In this document: positions 30,992 to 38,974 of the stretch, in pieces
How positions within the stretch are numbered: the first letter of the stretch is position 1
How the letters are laid out: each line of letters begins with the position of its first letter
Assembly (NCBI GenBank): GCA_035651595.1
Contig: DASRFJ010000367.1
Location: forward strand, 1-46,451
Source of the DNA: JAFARZ01 sp035651595
GTDB lineage: Bacteria; Actinomycetota; Actinomycetes; Streptosporangiales; Streptosporangiaceae
Length of the DNA: 46,451 bases
Reading direction: 5' to 3'
Notes under the pieces: generated by a model
The model's database searches: none
Told to the model about the DNA's origin: nothing
The model's input: only the letters and a program-made list of their open reading frames with translations
Program-made: the position numbers and the translations under genes

Positions 30992-31904
30992 ATGTCTCGT
31001 TGAGCCGGCGTATCAGCCGGGATTCGCGATAGAAGACGTCCCGCCACGTGAAGTGGAGCACGTGGCGGCCGGTCTCCCGAAGATGCTCGTCCCGTCTGAG
31101 CTGTCCGACGGCCTGGGCGGGATCCGCATACTTCTTCTGGCCGTCGGCCTCGGCGATGGTCCGGTACTTCGGCCAGTAGAAGTCGACCCGGTAGTCGGCC
31201 TCCGCGGTCCTGATGTAGGTTTGCAGCTCTGGCGGCTCCAGCCCGTTGCGGTCGAAGACCACCCGGGCACACGACTCCAGCACCGACTCGGCACGTGCGT
31301 CGGCGAACTCCACCACGCGCCGTGCGCTGTCCCCGCCGCGCCAGCTGGCGCACCGGTCCAGCACCGCCGCCAGCTCGGCCTTCTTCACCTTGCCGAGGTG
31401 GAGGGCCGAATCCGCAACCACCACTCCGTCCATAAATGGCAACGCGCGGGCAAGATCTATCACTGTCCGCGCCGGTGTGGTAACTGGAACCCCGAGACAC
31501 TTCGTCACGTGGCCGCGGAACAGTTTCGCGGCGACGTACCGGGTCCGCTGCGTGCGTGCGGTGGCGCTGCCAGGCGGCCGGGTAAGCGTGACGAGGTCCT
31601 CCGGCGGCTCGTTCAGCAAGTCGAATCCGTAAATCAGCGCCGCCGTCTCGTGGCTAGCCACCACCGGCCGTGACGACGTTGCCAGCACTGCGGCCATTGT
31701 GCGGACGGCGTGCCAGAGTTCTGGACGTCGCTCGGCCGTAGCGACTACCTCTGCCGTCGCGTAGACACCGTGTCGGATCACTACCAGCCTGCCTTCATCG
31801 ACGAGTGCCCGCACCTGCCAGCGCGTCAGTCCGGCGGCCATCCAGCGCGCGGTGGTCCCGATTTTCACCTGCTGGAGCACACCGGTCACGTCACTCCGCG
31901 TCAC
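30960..31904 (-). CDS. AbiEi-like winged-helix antitoxin domain fused to a DUF559/PDDEXK-like nuclease domain
   Basis: This 314-residue protein starts at GTG 31904; GTG 31889 has better-spaced GGAG. An AbiEi-type N-terminal winged helix (TARWMAAGLTRWQVRALVDEG, RLVVIRHGVYATAE) and the AbiEi-like middle (VVASHETAALIYGFDL, VTTPARTVIDLARAL) are followed by a C-terminal segment. That segment (ADYRVDFYWPKYRTIAEADG, then QKKY and RRDEHLRETGRHVLHFTWRD) looks like a DUF559/very-short-patch-repair PDDEXK fold. It keeps an Asp and an E-x-D-G-x-K cluster. Such fusions are common orphan proteins in actinobacteria. No AbiEii nucleotidyltransferase toxin gene is adjacent, so it is not a standard type IV toxin-antitoxin pair. 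Confidence 0.8.
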   Translation of the reverse strand: MTRSDVTGVLQQVKIGTTARWMAAGLTRWQVRALVDEGRLVVIRHGVYATAEVVATAERRPELWHAVRTMAAVLATSSRPVVASHETAALIYGFDLLNEPPEDLVTLTRPPGSATARTQRTRYVAAKLFRGHVTKCLGVPVTTPARTVIDLARALPFMDGVVVADSALHLGKVKKAELAAVLDRCASWRGGDSARRVVEFADARAESVLESCARVVFDRNGLEPPELQTYIRTAEADYRVDFYWPKYRTIAEADGQKKYADPAQAVGQLRRDEHLRETGRHVLHFTWRDVFYRESRLIRRLNETFTARSPPAFR

Positions 31905-32094
31905 TCCTCATGCGTTCCCTGTATGCATCCATCGCATGCCCGCAACGCGCCACCCGCCTTTGCCGTCCAAACGGCGGAATTCTGTCCCGAATGCCCGGAA
32001 AATTCCGCCATTTCTCCGGCAACCCCGGTCTATGGACCCTTGGGGACGCAGTTGGGGACGCACAATGGTGGGCGCTGGTAGCGTGGCGGGCGTC

Positions 32095-33138
32095 ATGGAG
32101 CTAAGCGACTGGCCTCCGGTGTCCGTCATCATCCCGGTGCGCAATGAAGAGGTGTACCTCGCGGACGCGGTCGAGCACGTGCTGACGCAGGACTATCCCG
32201 CCCCCTTGGAGGTCGTGCTCGCGGTCGGGCCGTCAAAGGACCGCACCGCGGAGATCGCAAGCCGCCTGGCAAGAACCGATCCGCGGGTCACCGCGATCAG
32301 CAACCCCTCAGGCACGATTCCGGCGGGGCTGAACCTCGCGTTCGGCGCGGCTCGCTATAACGTCGTCGCGCGGATGGACGGGCACGCGCTGATGCGCCCC
32401 GGATATCTGCGGACTGGGATTGCGACGCTGCTTGAGACAAAAGCCGCGGACGTGGGCGGGGTGATGGCGGCCGAGGGCATCAGTCGTTTTCAACAAGCAG
32501 TCGCCTGGGGCATGACGTCCAAGGCAGGTGTTGGCTCGGCCACCTGGCACACCGGTGGCGAGCCGGCCCCGGCGGACAGTGCATACCTTGGCATCTATCA
32601 ACGCCACGCGGTCGAGCAAGCGGGCGGCTGGGACGAGGGCATGCTCCGCGCCGAGGACTGGGAGCTGAACTACCGGATAAGAGCCCGGGGCGGTCTCGTC
32701 TGGTGCACCCCGGCGTTGCAGGTCACCTACCGGCCTCGCGCAAGCATCAAGGCGCTCGCCTCCCAGTACTGGCACTACGGCAGGTGGCGTCGCGTTGTGA
32801 TGCGCGAGCATCCCGAGACCGCCAGCTTCCGCTACCTCGCCCCGCCCGCGGCGGCGACGCTGTGCGCGCTTGGTCTCCTGACCGGGATCGCCGGACTGGC
32901 GGCCAGCCTCCCCTGGCTGGCCATCGCCGGGTTCGTGATCCCAGTCAGCTATCTGGCAGGGATCACTGTGGTGTCAGTGATCTTGTCCAGGGGGATGACC
33001 GGCGCGATCCGGGTCCGGCTGCCAATAGTTCTCGCGACCATGCACATGTGCTGGGGAGCTGGGTTTCTCACGAGTCCGCGCGGGCTGCATAGGGTCCCGG
33101 AGGAGAAACCACAGTACGTTAAGAGACATGGACTTTGA
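32095..33138 (+). CDS. Family 2 glycosyltransferase (ExoA-like)
   Basis: ATG 32095 opens with VSVIIPVRNEEVYLADAVEH, the N terminus of GT-A family 2 enzymes. The frame upstream is open but non-conserved. Motifs: AVGPSKDRT, the DxD-like VARMDGHALM and the acceptor/base region GMLRAEDWELNYRIR (ED). YWHYGRWRRVVMREHP and two C-terminal membrane-helix regions (about 250-310) follow. The 347-residue layout is like ExoA, a glucosyltransferase for polysaccharide or lipid-linked sugars at the inner membrane face. TAGCGT (32079-32084) just upstream could be a -10 of a leaderless promoter. It overlaps the aminotransferase gene by 11 bp and starts the CDP-alcohol-type locus. Confidence 0.88.
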   Translation: MELSDWPPVSVIIPVRNEEVYLADAVEHVLTQDYPAPLEVVLAVGPSKDRTAEIASRLARTDPRVTAISNPSGTIPAGLNLAFGAARYNVVARMDGHALMRPGYLRTGIATLLETKAADVGGVMAAEGISRFQQAVAWGMTSKAGVGSATWHTGGEPAPADSAYLGIYQRHAVEQAGGWDEGMLRAEDWELNYRIRARGGLVWCTPALQVTYRPRASIKALASQYWHYGRWRRVVMREHPETASFRYLAPPAAATLCALGLLTGIAGLAASLPWLAIAGFVIPVSYLAGITVVSVILSRGMTGAIRVRLPIVLATMHMCWGAGFLTSPRGLHRVPEEKPQYVKRHGL

Positions 33139-34504
33139 TCTTCGGGGTTTGCTGGCCGAGCGCGGCCGCGAAGGATACGAGCTCTACGGGAAGTACCTGA
33201 ACCCGCAGCAGCCGAAGACGCTGCACACGATCGGGTTCGACAAGATCTACACCAGGGCCGAGGGCGCCTACCTGTACGACAAGGACGGGAACAGGTACAC
33301 CGACTTCCTGGCCGGTTTCGGGGTGTTCGCCGCGGGGCGCAACCACCCGGTGATCCGCAAGGCGCTGCACGACGCGCTTGACCTGGAGCTGGCCGAATGG
33401 ACCCAGTTCGACTGCCAGCCGCTGCCGGGGCTGCTCGCCGAGCGGCTGCTCGCCAAGGCGCCGGGGCTGGAGCGGGTGTTCTTCTGCAACAGCGGCACCG
33501 AGGCGGTGGAGTCCGCGCTGAAGTTCGCCAGGTACGCGACCGGGCGCGGCCGGGTCATCTACTGCGACCACGCGTTCCACGGGCTGACCGCGGGGTCGCT
33601 GTCGATCAACGGGTCCAAGGAGTTCCGCAAGGGCTTCGGCCCGCTGCTGCCGGACACGGTCATCCCGCTGGGTGACATAGACGCCCTAGCCGCCGAGCTA
33701 AAGCGCGGCGACGTCGCGGCGCTGATCATCGAGCCGATCCAGGGCAAGGGCGTGCACATGCCGCCGGACGGGTTCCTGACCGCCGCGGCCAAGCTGCTGC
33801 ACGAGAACGGTGCGCTGCTGATCTGCGACGAGATCCAGTGCGGGTTCGGCCGGACCGGGAAATTCTTCGCCTACCAGCACGAGGCGGATGTCCAGCCGGA
33901 CATCGTGACCGTCGCCAAGGCGCTGTCCGGCGGGTACGTGCCGGTCGGCGCGATGCTGGCCAAGGGGTGGATCTTCGAGAAGGTCTTCTCCTCCCAAGAC
34001 CGGGTGATGGTGCACTCCACCACGTTCAAGGCGGGCACGATGGCGATGGTCGCCGGGCTCGCCTCGCTGCACGTGCTGGAAACCGAGGGACTGACCGAGA
34101 ATGCCGCGAAAACCGGAGCGGCGCTCAGTACGGCCCTGCAAACCCTCGCACAGAAGTACGACGTGCTCGCGGACGTGCGCGGGCGCGGCCTGATGATCGG
34201 GCTCGAGTTCGACAAGCCCGGGTCGCTGCGGGCAAGAGCCAACTGGAAGATGCTCCAGGCCGCCCGGGTCGGGCTGTTCTCCCAGACGCTGGTCGTGGCG
34301 CTGTTCCAGCGGCACCGCATCCTCACCCAGGTGTCGGCGGACTTCATGGAAGTGATCAAGCTGATCCCGCCGCTGATGATCTCCGAGGAGGACGTCAAGG
34401 CGTTCGCCGACGCGTTCGGCGAGGTGCTGGAGGATGCGAGCAAGGGGAGCGGGCTGATGCTGGACTTCGGCCGGACGCTGGCCAAGCAGGCGATCAAACG
34501 CTGA
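33128..34504 (+). CDS. Class III PLP-dependent aminotransferase
   Basis: This 458-residue fold-type I aminotransferase has EGAYLYDKDGNRYTDFLAGF, FFCNSGTEAVESALKFAR (PLP phosphate loop), DHAFHGLTAGSLS, EPIQGKGVHMPP and LICDEIQCGFGRTGKFFA. The Schiff-base lysine is in IVTVAKALSGGYVPVGAM. The family uses omega-amino donors (ornithine, GABA, diamines, amino alcohols); the substrate here is not deducible. Translational overlap with the GT2 gene places it in the same pathway. An amino-modified headgroup or sugar is a reasonable inference. The gene ends 3 bp before the convergent cytidylyltransferase. Confidence 0.9.
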   Translation: MDFDLRGLLAERGREGYELYGKYLNPQQPKTLHTIGFDKIYTRAEGAYLYDKDGNRYTDFLAGFGVFAAGRNHPVIRKALHDALDLELAEWTQFDCQPLPGLLAERLLAKAPGLERVFFCNSGTEAVESALKFARYATGRGRVIYCDHAFHGLTAGSLSINGSKEFRKGFGPLLPDTVIPLGDIDALAAELKRGDVAALIIEPIQGKGVHMPPDGFLTAAAKLLHENGALLICDEIQCGFGRTGKFFAYQHEADVQPDIVTVAKALSGGYVPVGAMLAKGWIFEKVFSSQDRVMVHSTTFKAGTMAMVAGLASLHVLETEGLTENAAKTGAALSTALQTLAQKYDVLADVRGRGLMIGLEFDKPGSLRARANWKMLQAARVGLFSQTLVVALFQRHRILTQVSADFMEVIKLIPPLMISEEDVKAFADAFGEVLEDASKGSGLMLDFGRTLAKQAIKR

Positions 34505-35185
34505 TCAAACGCTGAGCAGCGCTTCCGCGACCGCCAGGTCTCCCGGATAGGTGATCTTGATGTTGCGCTCGCTGCCCCGCACGATGTGCACCGGCACGTC
34601 CGGCAGGTAGCGGAGCACGACGCCGCAGTCGTCGGTCGGCGCGAACTGCGGATCACCGGCGGCCAGCTCGTGTGCCTTCGCGATCACCGGCAGGCGGAAG
34701 CACTGCGGCGTCTGGCAGCGCCACACCTGATCCCGCGGCGGCACCTCGGCCATGACACCGTCCGCGGCCAGCACGATCGTGTCCGACGAGGGCACCGCGG
34801 TCCCGACCGCGTCATGCGCCGACAGCGCCGCGACGCAGTCGGCGATGATCCGCTGGTCCACCAGCGGCCGGGCGGCGTCGTGCAGCAGCACGCCGCAGTC
34901 CGCACCGGAAAGCACAGCCAGGGCGGCGCGGGTCGAGTCTGGCCGCCCGGCGCCGCCCTCGATGACCGCGGAAACCTTGCCGAAGCCGGCCAGCATCGAC
35001 CGGACCGGCGAGACGTACCCGCGGGCCATCACGACCAGGACCTCATCGACGCCGGGCGCCACGTCGAACGCGGCGACGCAGTGTTCGATCAGCGTCCTGC
35101 CGCCGAGCCGGAGCAGTTGCTTGGGCTGGTCGCTGCCCATGCGCTGCCCGGTCCCGCCGCCGAGCACCACCGCCACAATCCGCAT
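34505..35185 (-). CDS. IspD/TarI-family cytidylyltransferase
   Basis: This 226-residue protein has the family's CTP-binding start VVLGGGTGQRMGSDQPKQLL, then LLHDAARPLVDQRII, SSDTIVLAADG, WRCQTPQCFRLPVI, TDDCGVV and the C-terminal NIKITYPGDLAVAEALL. These residues are shared by IspD (makes CDP-methylerythritol for isoprenoids) and TarI (makes CDP-ribitol for wall polymers). ispD is missing from its usual place beside ispF at 7.2-8.2 kb. So this may be the organism's only IspD, or a TarI-like enzyme serving the surrounding CDP-alcohol locus. The variant GSERNIKIT is seen in both groups. It is the only minus-strand gene within the locus. Confidence 0.85.
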   Translation of the reverse strand: MRIVAVVLGGGTGQRMGSDQPKQLLRLGGRTLIEHCVAAFDVAPGVDEVLVVMARGYVSPVRSMLAGFGKVSAVIEGGAGRPDSTRAALAVLSGADCGVLLHDAARPLVDQRIIADCVAALSAHDAVGTAVPSSDTIVLAADGVMAEVPPRDQVWRCQTPQCFRLPVIAKAHELAAGDPQFAPTDDCGVVLRYLPDVPVHIVRGSERNIKITYPGDLAVAEALLSV

Positions 35186-35299
35186 GAGCCGGACTCTACC
35201 GGGCAGGCGTGTTGGTCCGGGACCGGGGCATGAACCGCCGGTAAGTTGGGTACCGCTCGAAGTGGATCACGGCGGTCGGGGGCCGCTGGGAGGACACGG

Positions 35300-37141
35300 A
35301 TGACTGTTGCGCTGGTCCTCGCGGCTGAAGCTGACGCCAGCATGTGCGGGCAGCTCGCGGCGCTTGGTGTGCGCAGGGTGGACCTGGCGGGAGCCGGCCG
35401 TGGCCGGGATTACGGCTCCGGCCTGCTCACGGTGGCTGCCGCGGCCCGGGTCGCCGGGGAACGGGTGCTGATCTGCGTCGGCGAGGGCGCCATTCCCGGT
35501 GACGTACTGGCCCGGCTGCTGGGCGCGGGCGGCACCGCCGCCTTTTCCGGGCGGGGCACGCAGGCCGGCCTCGGCGCGCTGGTCGCGGACACTCCGGACC
35601 TGAACGCGCTCGCCGATGCCGCCGAATGGCTGGCCGCGTCGCCCGAGGCGGACGATCCGCTCGGCGCGCTGCTCGGGGAACTGGCCAGGCGCGGCGTGAA
35701 GACTCGTGTGCTGGACGCCGGGCCGGACGCCGAGGGGATGATCGCGCAGGCGATCGCCGACCCCGCCGCCCGGACCCTGGCCCGGTTGGCGCTCGCGCGC
35801 GACCTCGCGCCGGCCACGCTGTACGGGATCTCGCTGGGGCTCGGGCTGGTCGCGGCGGTCTGGTTCAGCGCGCCGACGCTTGGCGCGCGGGGCATCGGCA
35901 TCGCCGCGCTGGCCGGCGCGTTCGTGTCCGGACGCGCCGGTGGCCTTGTCGCCGCGTCCGGCCGGTGGACCGGCCCGGCCCTTGACTGGCTCGGCACCGC
36001 GATTTCCCTGGTCACCGAGCTCGCCGTGTACTGTGCCCTGGCGCTGAGCGCGGCCCCGCCGGGCCTGAACGGACTCTGGGGGAACGCGCTGCGGCACACG
36101 GCCGTCGCCAGCTGGGCTGGTGGCGGATCGCTTGGCATGTGGCGGCTGGCCATGGCCGCCATGGGCATGCTCGGCATCCGGCGGCTGGGCGAACTCTGCT
36201 ACGACCAGGCGGCCGGCGGCCAGCGGCTGCACCGCGAGGCGATGCGCCGGGTAGAGCAGGCGATCACGCTGCCCACGGGCGAGCGGTACGCGGTCATCGC
36301 GATCACGGCGGTGCTGTTCGGCCCGCGCGTGACGTTTCTCGCCCTGCTCGGCCTCGGCGCGCTCGCCGTCGCCTACGTGCTGGCGGGCCGCGCGCTCGGC
36401 TCCGCGATAATGACAGTCATCTTGCCTATCCGGGGGGACGACCCCCCGGAACCCCCCGCGACCCCGGGGGGCGACCCCCCGGGATCCCCCCGCGAGTCAG
36501 GGGCTGCCCGCCCCCAACACCCCCGGGACACCCCCTGGGACCTACCCGCGTACCGGAACGACGGGCGGCTCTCCCGGTGGATCGGCGGCGTGGTGCAGGG
36601 CAGGCTGCCGCCACTGCTGCCGGTGCTGGTCGGTCTCATGGTGGCCGGCACGCTGTCCGCGCTCGGCCTCGCCAACCTGCCCGGCATCTTGATCCTGACC
36701 CCGGTGGAGGGCATGCTGCTCGCCGCCCTCGGTTCTTCGCACCCGCACGACGGGCGCCGCGACTGGCTGGTTCCGCCGCTGCTGCTGGCCGGCGAGTTCG
36801 TGTTCATCGCCGCCCTAGGCCTGTCCCGCAGCGTCGCCCCCGCGGCGGTGTTCACGCTGCTCGGCGCCGTCGTGCTGCGGCACGTAGACGTCGGCTTCCG
36901 CGCCCGGCACCGCAGCGGGATCTCCGCGGACGTGCTCGGCCTGGGCTGGGACGGGCGGATGCTGCTGCTCGGGCTCGCGGCGCTGGCCGGCCAGGCGCCG
37001 TTGGCTTACATCGCGTTTTCGGGATACCTTTGGGTGCTCTTCGCCTGGGATTTCCTCGGCGGATGGCTCCTGGAAACCGAGGTGGAAACCGAGGTGGAAC
37101 CGAGGCCGAGCAGGCCCAGTTCGGAGGGTGACCCCGCGTGA
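35300..37141 (+). CDS. DUF5941-type membrane protein with nucleotidyltransferase-like N terminus
   Basis: ATG 35300 has GGGAGG upstream. The 613-residue protein starts with a soluble Rossmann-like domain (MTVALVLAAEADASMCGQLA, ERVLICVGEGAIPGDVL) resembling a degenerate nucleotidyltransferase. A membrane part with about ten helices follows. Its first helices (ATLYGISLGLGLVAAVW, then GRWTGPALDWLG) resemble a CDP-alcohol phosphatidyltransferase with most catalytic Asp residues missing; only the G-x3-D is kept. A Pro-rich linker of about 40 residues is encoded by a C/G-hairpin repeat. Actinobacterial relatives occur beside CDP-alcohol enzymes, as here. It overlaps the next gene by 4 bp. A structural or regulatory partner role is inference. 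Confidence 0.7.
   Translation: MTVALVLAAEADASMCGQLAALGVRRVDLAGAGRGRDYGSGLLTVAAAARVAGERVLICVGEGAIPGDVLARLLGAGGTAAFSGRGTQAGLGALVADTPDLNALADAAEWLAASPEADDPLGALLGELARRGVKTRVLDAGPDAEGMIAQAIADPAARTLARLALARDLAPATLYGISLGLGLVAAVWFSAPTLGARGIGIAALAGAFVSGRAGGLVAASGRWTGPALDWLGTAISLVTELAVYCALALSAAPPGLNGLWGNALRHTAVASWAGGGSLGMWRLAMAAMGMLGIRRLGELCYDQAAGGQRLHREAMRRVEQAITLPTGERYAVIAITAVLFGPRVTFLALLGLGALAVAYVLAGRALGSAIMTVILPIRGDDPPEPPATPGGDPPGSPRESGAARPQHPRDTPWDLPAYRNDGRLSRWIGGVVQGRLPPLLPVLVGLMVAGTLSALGLANLPGILILTPVEGMLLAALGSSHPHDGRRDWLVPPLLLAGEFVFIAALGLSRSVAPAAVFTLLGAVVLRHVDVGFRARHRSGISADVLGLGWDGRMLLLGLAALAGQAPLAYIAFSGYLWVLFAWDFLGGWLLETEVETEVEPRPSRPSSEGDPA
36431..36483 (+). repeat. Two GC hairpin units inside the DUF5941-type gene
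   Basis: Unit one is CGGGGGG-ACGA-CCCCCCG (36431-36448). Unit two is CCCGGGGGG-CGA-CCCCCCGGG (36463-36483). Each is followed by a short purine step and CCCCCC. The same build is seen in the senX3 3' end (4909-4931). Translation gives only a Pro/Gly/Asp-rich linker, so the element is tolerated between domains. Confidence 0.75.
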
Positions 37142-37872
37142 TCGGTATCGTCCTGGCGGCGGGCGCCGGGCGCCGCCTCCGGCCGGACACCGACGGGCTG
37201 CCGAAGGCGCTGCTCCCCGTCGACGGCGACGTCACCATCCTGGACATCGCGTTGCGCAACCTGGCCGCGGTGGGCCTGCACGACATCGTGATCGTGGTCG
37301 GCTACGCCGCGGACGTCGTCCGCGAGAGGAAGGCCGCCCTGGAAAAGCGGCACGACGTCACGCTGAGCCTGGTCCAGAACGACCGGGCGGAGGAGTGGAA
37401 CAACGCGTACTCGCTGTGGCTGGCCCGCGACCACTTCGCCGAAGGCGCGCTGCTGGTCAACGGCGACACCGTTCACCCTGCCTCGGTCGAGCACACGCTC
37501 CTGAGCAAAGAACACGCCGCGGACATCGTCCTCGCCGTAGACGACGTGAAACACCTCGCCGACGAAGAGATGAAGGTCACCCGCACCGCCGACGGCACGC
37601 TGGCCCGCATCACCAAGAACATGGACCCGGCCGGCGCGTACGGCGAGTACATCGGCGCGACGCTGATCCGGCCGCCGGCCGCGAACAAGCTGGCCGACGC
37701 GCTCGAGGCGACCTGGCGCCGGGACCCGTCGCTGTACTACGAGGACGGCTTCCAGGAGTACGCGAACCGCGGCGCCCCCATCGGCATCGCGCCGATCGGC
37801 ACGGTCGACTGGGTCGAGGTCGACAACCACGATGATCTGCGTCGTGCGCGCGAGATAGCTACCCGCTGCTAA
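37138..37872 (+). CDS. LicC-like sugar/alcohol-phosphate nucleotidyltransferase
   Basis: GTG 37138 overlaps the preceding stop (GTGA). The 244-residue GT-A-fold protein begins MIGIVLAAGAGRRLRPDTDG with GLPKALLPVDG (the LxxGxGxRxxP...PK nucleotide-binding loop). DIVIVVGYAADVV, the metal-binding region LLVNGDTVH and VDWVEVDNHDDLRRA follow. This pattern is that of phosphocholine and inositol-1-phosphate cytidylyltransferases. With a polyol dehydrogenase and a CDP-alcohol phosphatidyltransferase directly downstream, CTP-dependent activation of an alcohol phosphate is likely. The exact alcohol is unknown. Confidence 0.85.
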   Translation: MIGIVLAAGAGRRLRPDTDGLPKALLPVDGDVTILDIALRNLAAVGLHDIVIVVGYAADVVRERKAALEKRHDVTLSLVQNDRAEEWNNAYSLWLARDHFAEGALLVNGDTVHPASVEHTLLSKEHAADIVLAVDDVKHLADEEMKVTRTADGTLARITKNMDPAGAYGEYIGATLIRPPAANKLADALEATWRRDPSLYYEDGFQEYANRGAPIGIAPIGTVDWVEVDNHDDLRRAREIATRC

Positions 37873-37921
37873 TCTCCCTGTTAGCTTACGTTCGCCGCGC
37901 CGATACTGAGGAACCGCGAAA

Positions 37922-38974
37922 GTGCCCCTGCTGGCCCGCATGCTCGCCGCGCCGCTCGTCGTCGACGTGCGGCCCGGCGCGATCGCGGATCTCGGCGCCC
38001 TGCTCGCCGACCAGCGGATCGCCACCGAGGGCCGGATCGCCATCGCGGTCGGCCCGGGGCAGGGCGACAGCGTGCTCGCCGAGCTCAGCCACCTCCCCGC
38101 CAAAGAGGTCTACCGCGTCCCGGACGGGACCGTGGATACCGCGGTCACGCTCGGCAAGCAGCTCCGGGCCGGCACCTACGAGGCGGTGGCCGGCATCGGC
38201 GGCGGGCGGACCATCGACGTGACGAAGTTCGCCGCGCACATGGCCGGCATCCCGATGGTCTCGGTGGCCACGAACCTGGCGCACGACGGCATCGCCTCGC
38301 CGGTCAGCTCGCTGGAACACGAGTCGGGCAAGGGCTCCTACGGCGTGGTCGCCCCGGTGGCGGCCGTCGTCGACCTCGACCGGGTCAAGGCCGGCGAGCC
38401 GCGCATGGTCAAGGCAGGCATCGGCGACGTGGCCGCCAAGCTGTCCGCGATCGCGGACTGGGAACTGGCCGCCGCCGACCAGGGCGAGCCGGTCGACGGC
38501 CTGGCGGTCACGCTGGCCCGCACCGCGGCCGCGGCCGTGCTCCACCAGCCCGGCACAACCCAGGACGACGGCTTCCTCACCGTGCTGGCCGAATCGCTGC
38601 TGATGTGCGGCCTGGCCATGTCGGTGGCCGGCTCCAGCCGGCCGTGCAGCGGCGGCGATCACGAGATCATGCACGCGATAGACCAGCTGTTCCCCGGCAC
38701 CGCCAACCACGGCGAGCTAGCCGGCGTGGGCGCCCTCTTCTGTTCCTTCCTGCGGCAGAACGACATACATTTCACCGTCATCTCGTCCTGCCTCGCCCGC
38801 CACGGCCTGCCGCGCACGCCGAGTGACCTCGGCCTCACCGACGCGGAGTTCACCAAGGCCGTGCTGCACGCTCCGGCCACCCGGCCCGGCAGGTACACGA
38901 TCCTGGAGCGGCTCGGCCTCGACGAGGACGCGGTCGCCCGCCGCGTCGCGGAGTTCACCGATGCCGTCGCTTGA
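37922..38974 (+). CDS. Iron-containing alcohol dehydrogenase family, glycerol-1-phosphate dehydrogenase-like
   Basis: From GTG 37922 the protein has 350 residues. It has an NAD(P)-binding GIGGGRTIDVTKFAAH (GGG-x2-D) and the metal-ligand regions NLAHDGIASPVSSLE (Asp), SGGDHEIMHAIDQL (His) and TANHGELAGVGAL (His). This is the ligand pattern of sn-glycerol-1-phosphate dehydrogenases (archaeal EgsA, bacterial AraM). AraM-type enzymes reduce dihydroxyacetone phosphate to sn-glycerol-1-phosphate. A different polyol phosphate is also possible. It overlaps the CDP-alcohol phosphatidyltransferase gene by 14 bp. Thus the locus has an enzyme to make an alcohol phosphate, one to activate it and one to transfer it. 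Confidence 0.85.
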   Translation: MPLLARMLAAPLVVDVRPGAIADLGALLADQRIATEGRIAIAVGPGQGDSVLAELSHLPAKEVYRVPDGTVDTAVTLGKQLRAGTYEAVAGIGGGRTIDVTKFAAHMAGIPMVSVATNLAHDGIASPVSSLEHESGKGSYGVVAPVAAVVDLDRVKAGEPRMVKAGIGDVAAKLSAIADWELAAADQGEPVDGLAVTLARTAAAAVLHQPGTTQDDGFLTVLAESLLMCGLAMSVAGSSRPCSGGDHEIMHAIDQLFPGTANHGELAGVGALFCSFLRQNDIHFTVISSCLARHGLPRTPSDLGLTDAEFTKAVLHAPATRPGRYTILERLGLDEDAVARRVAEFTDAVA

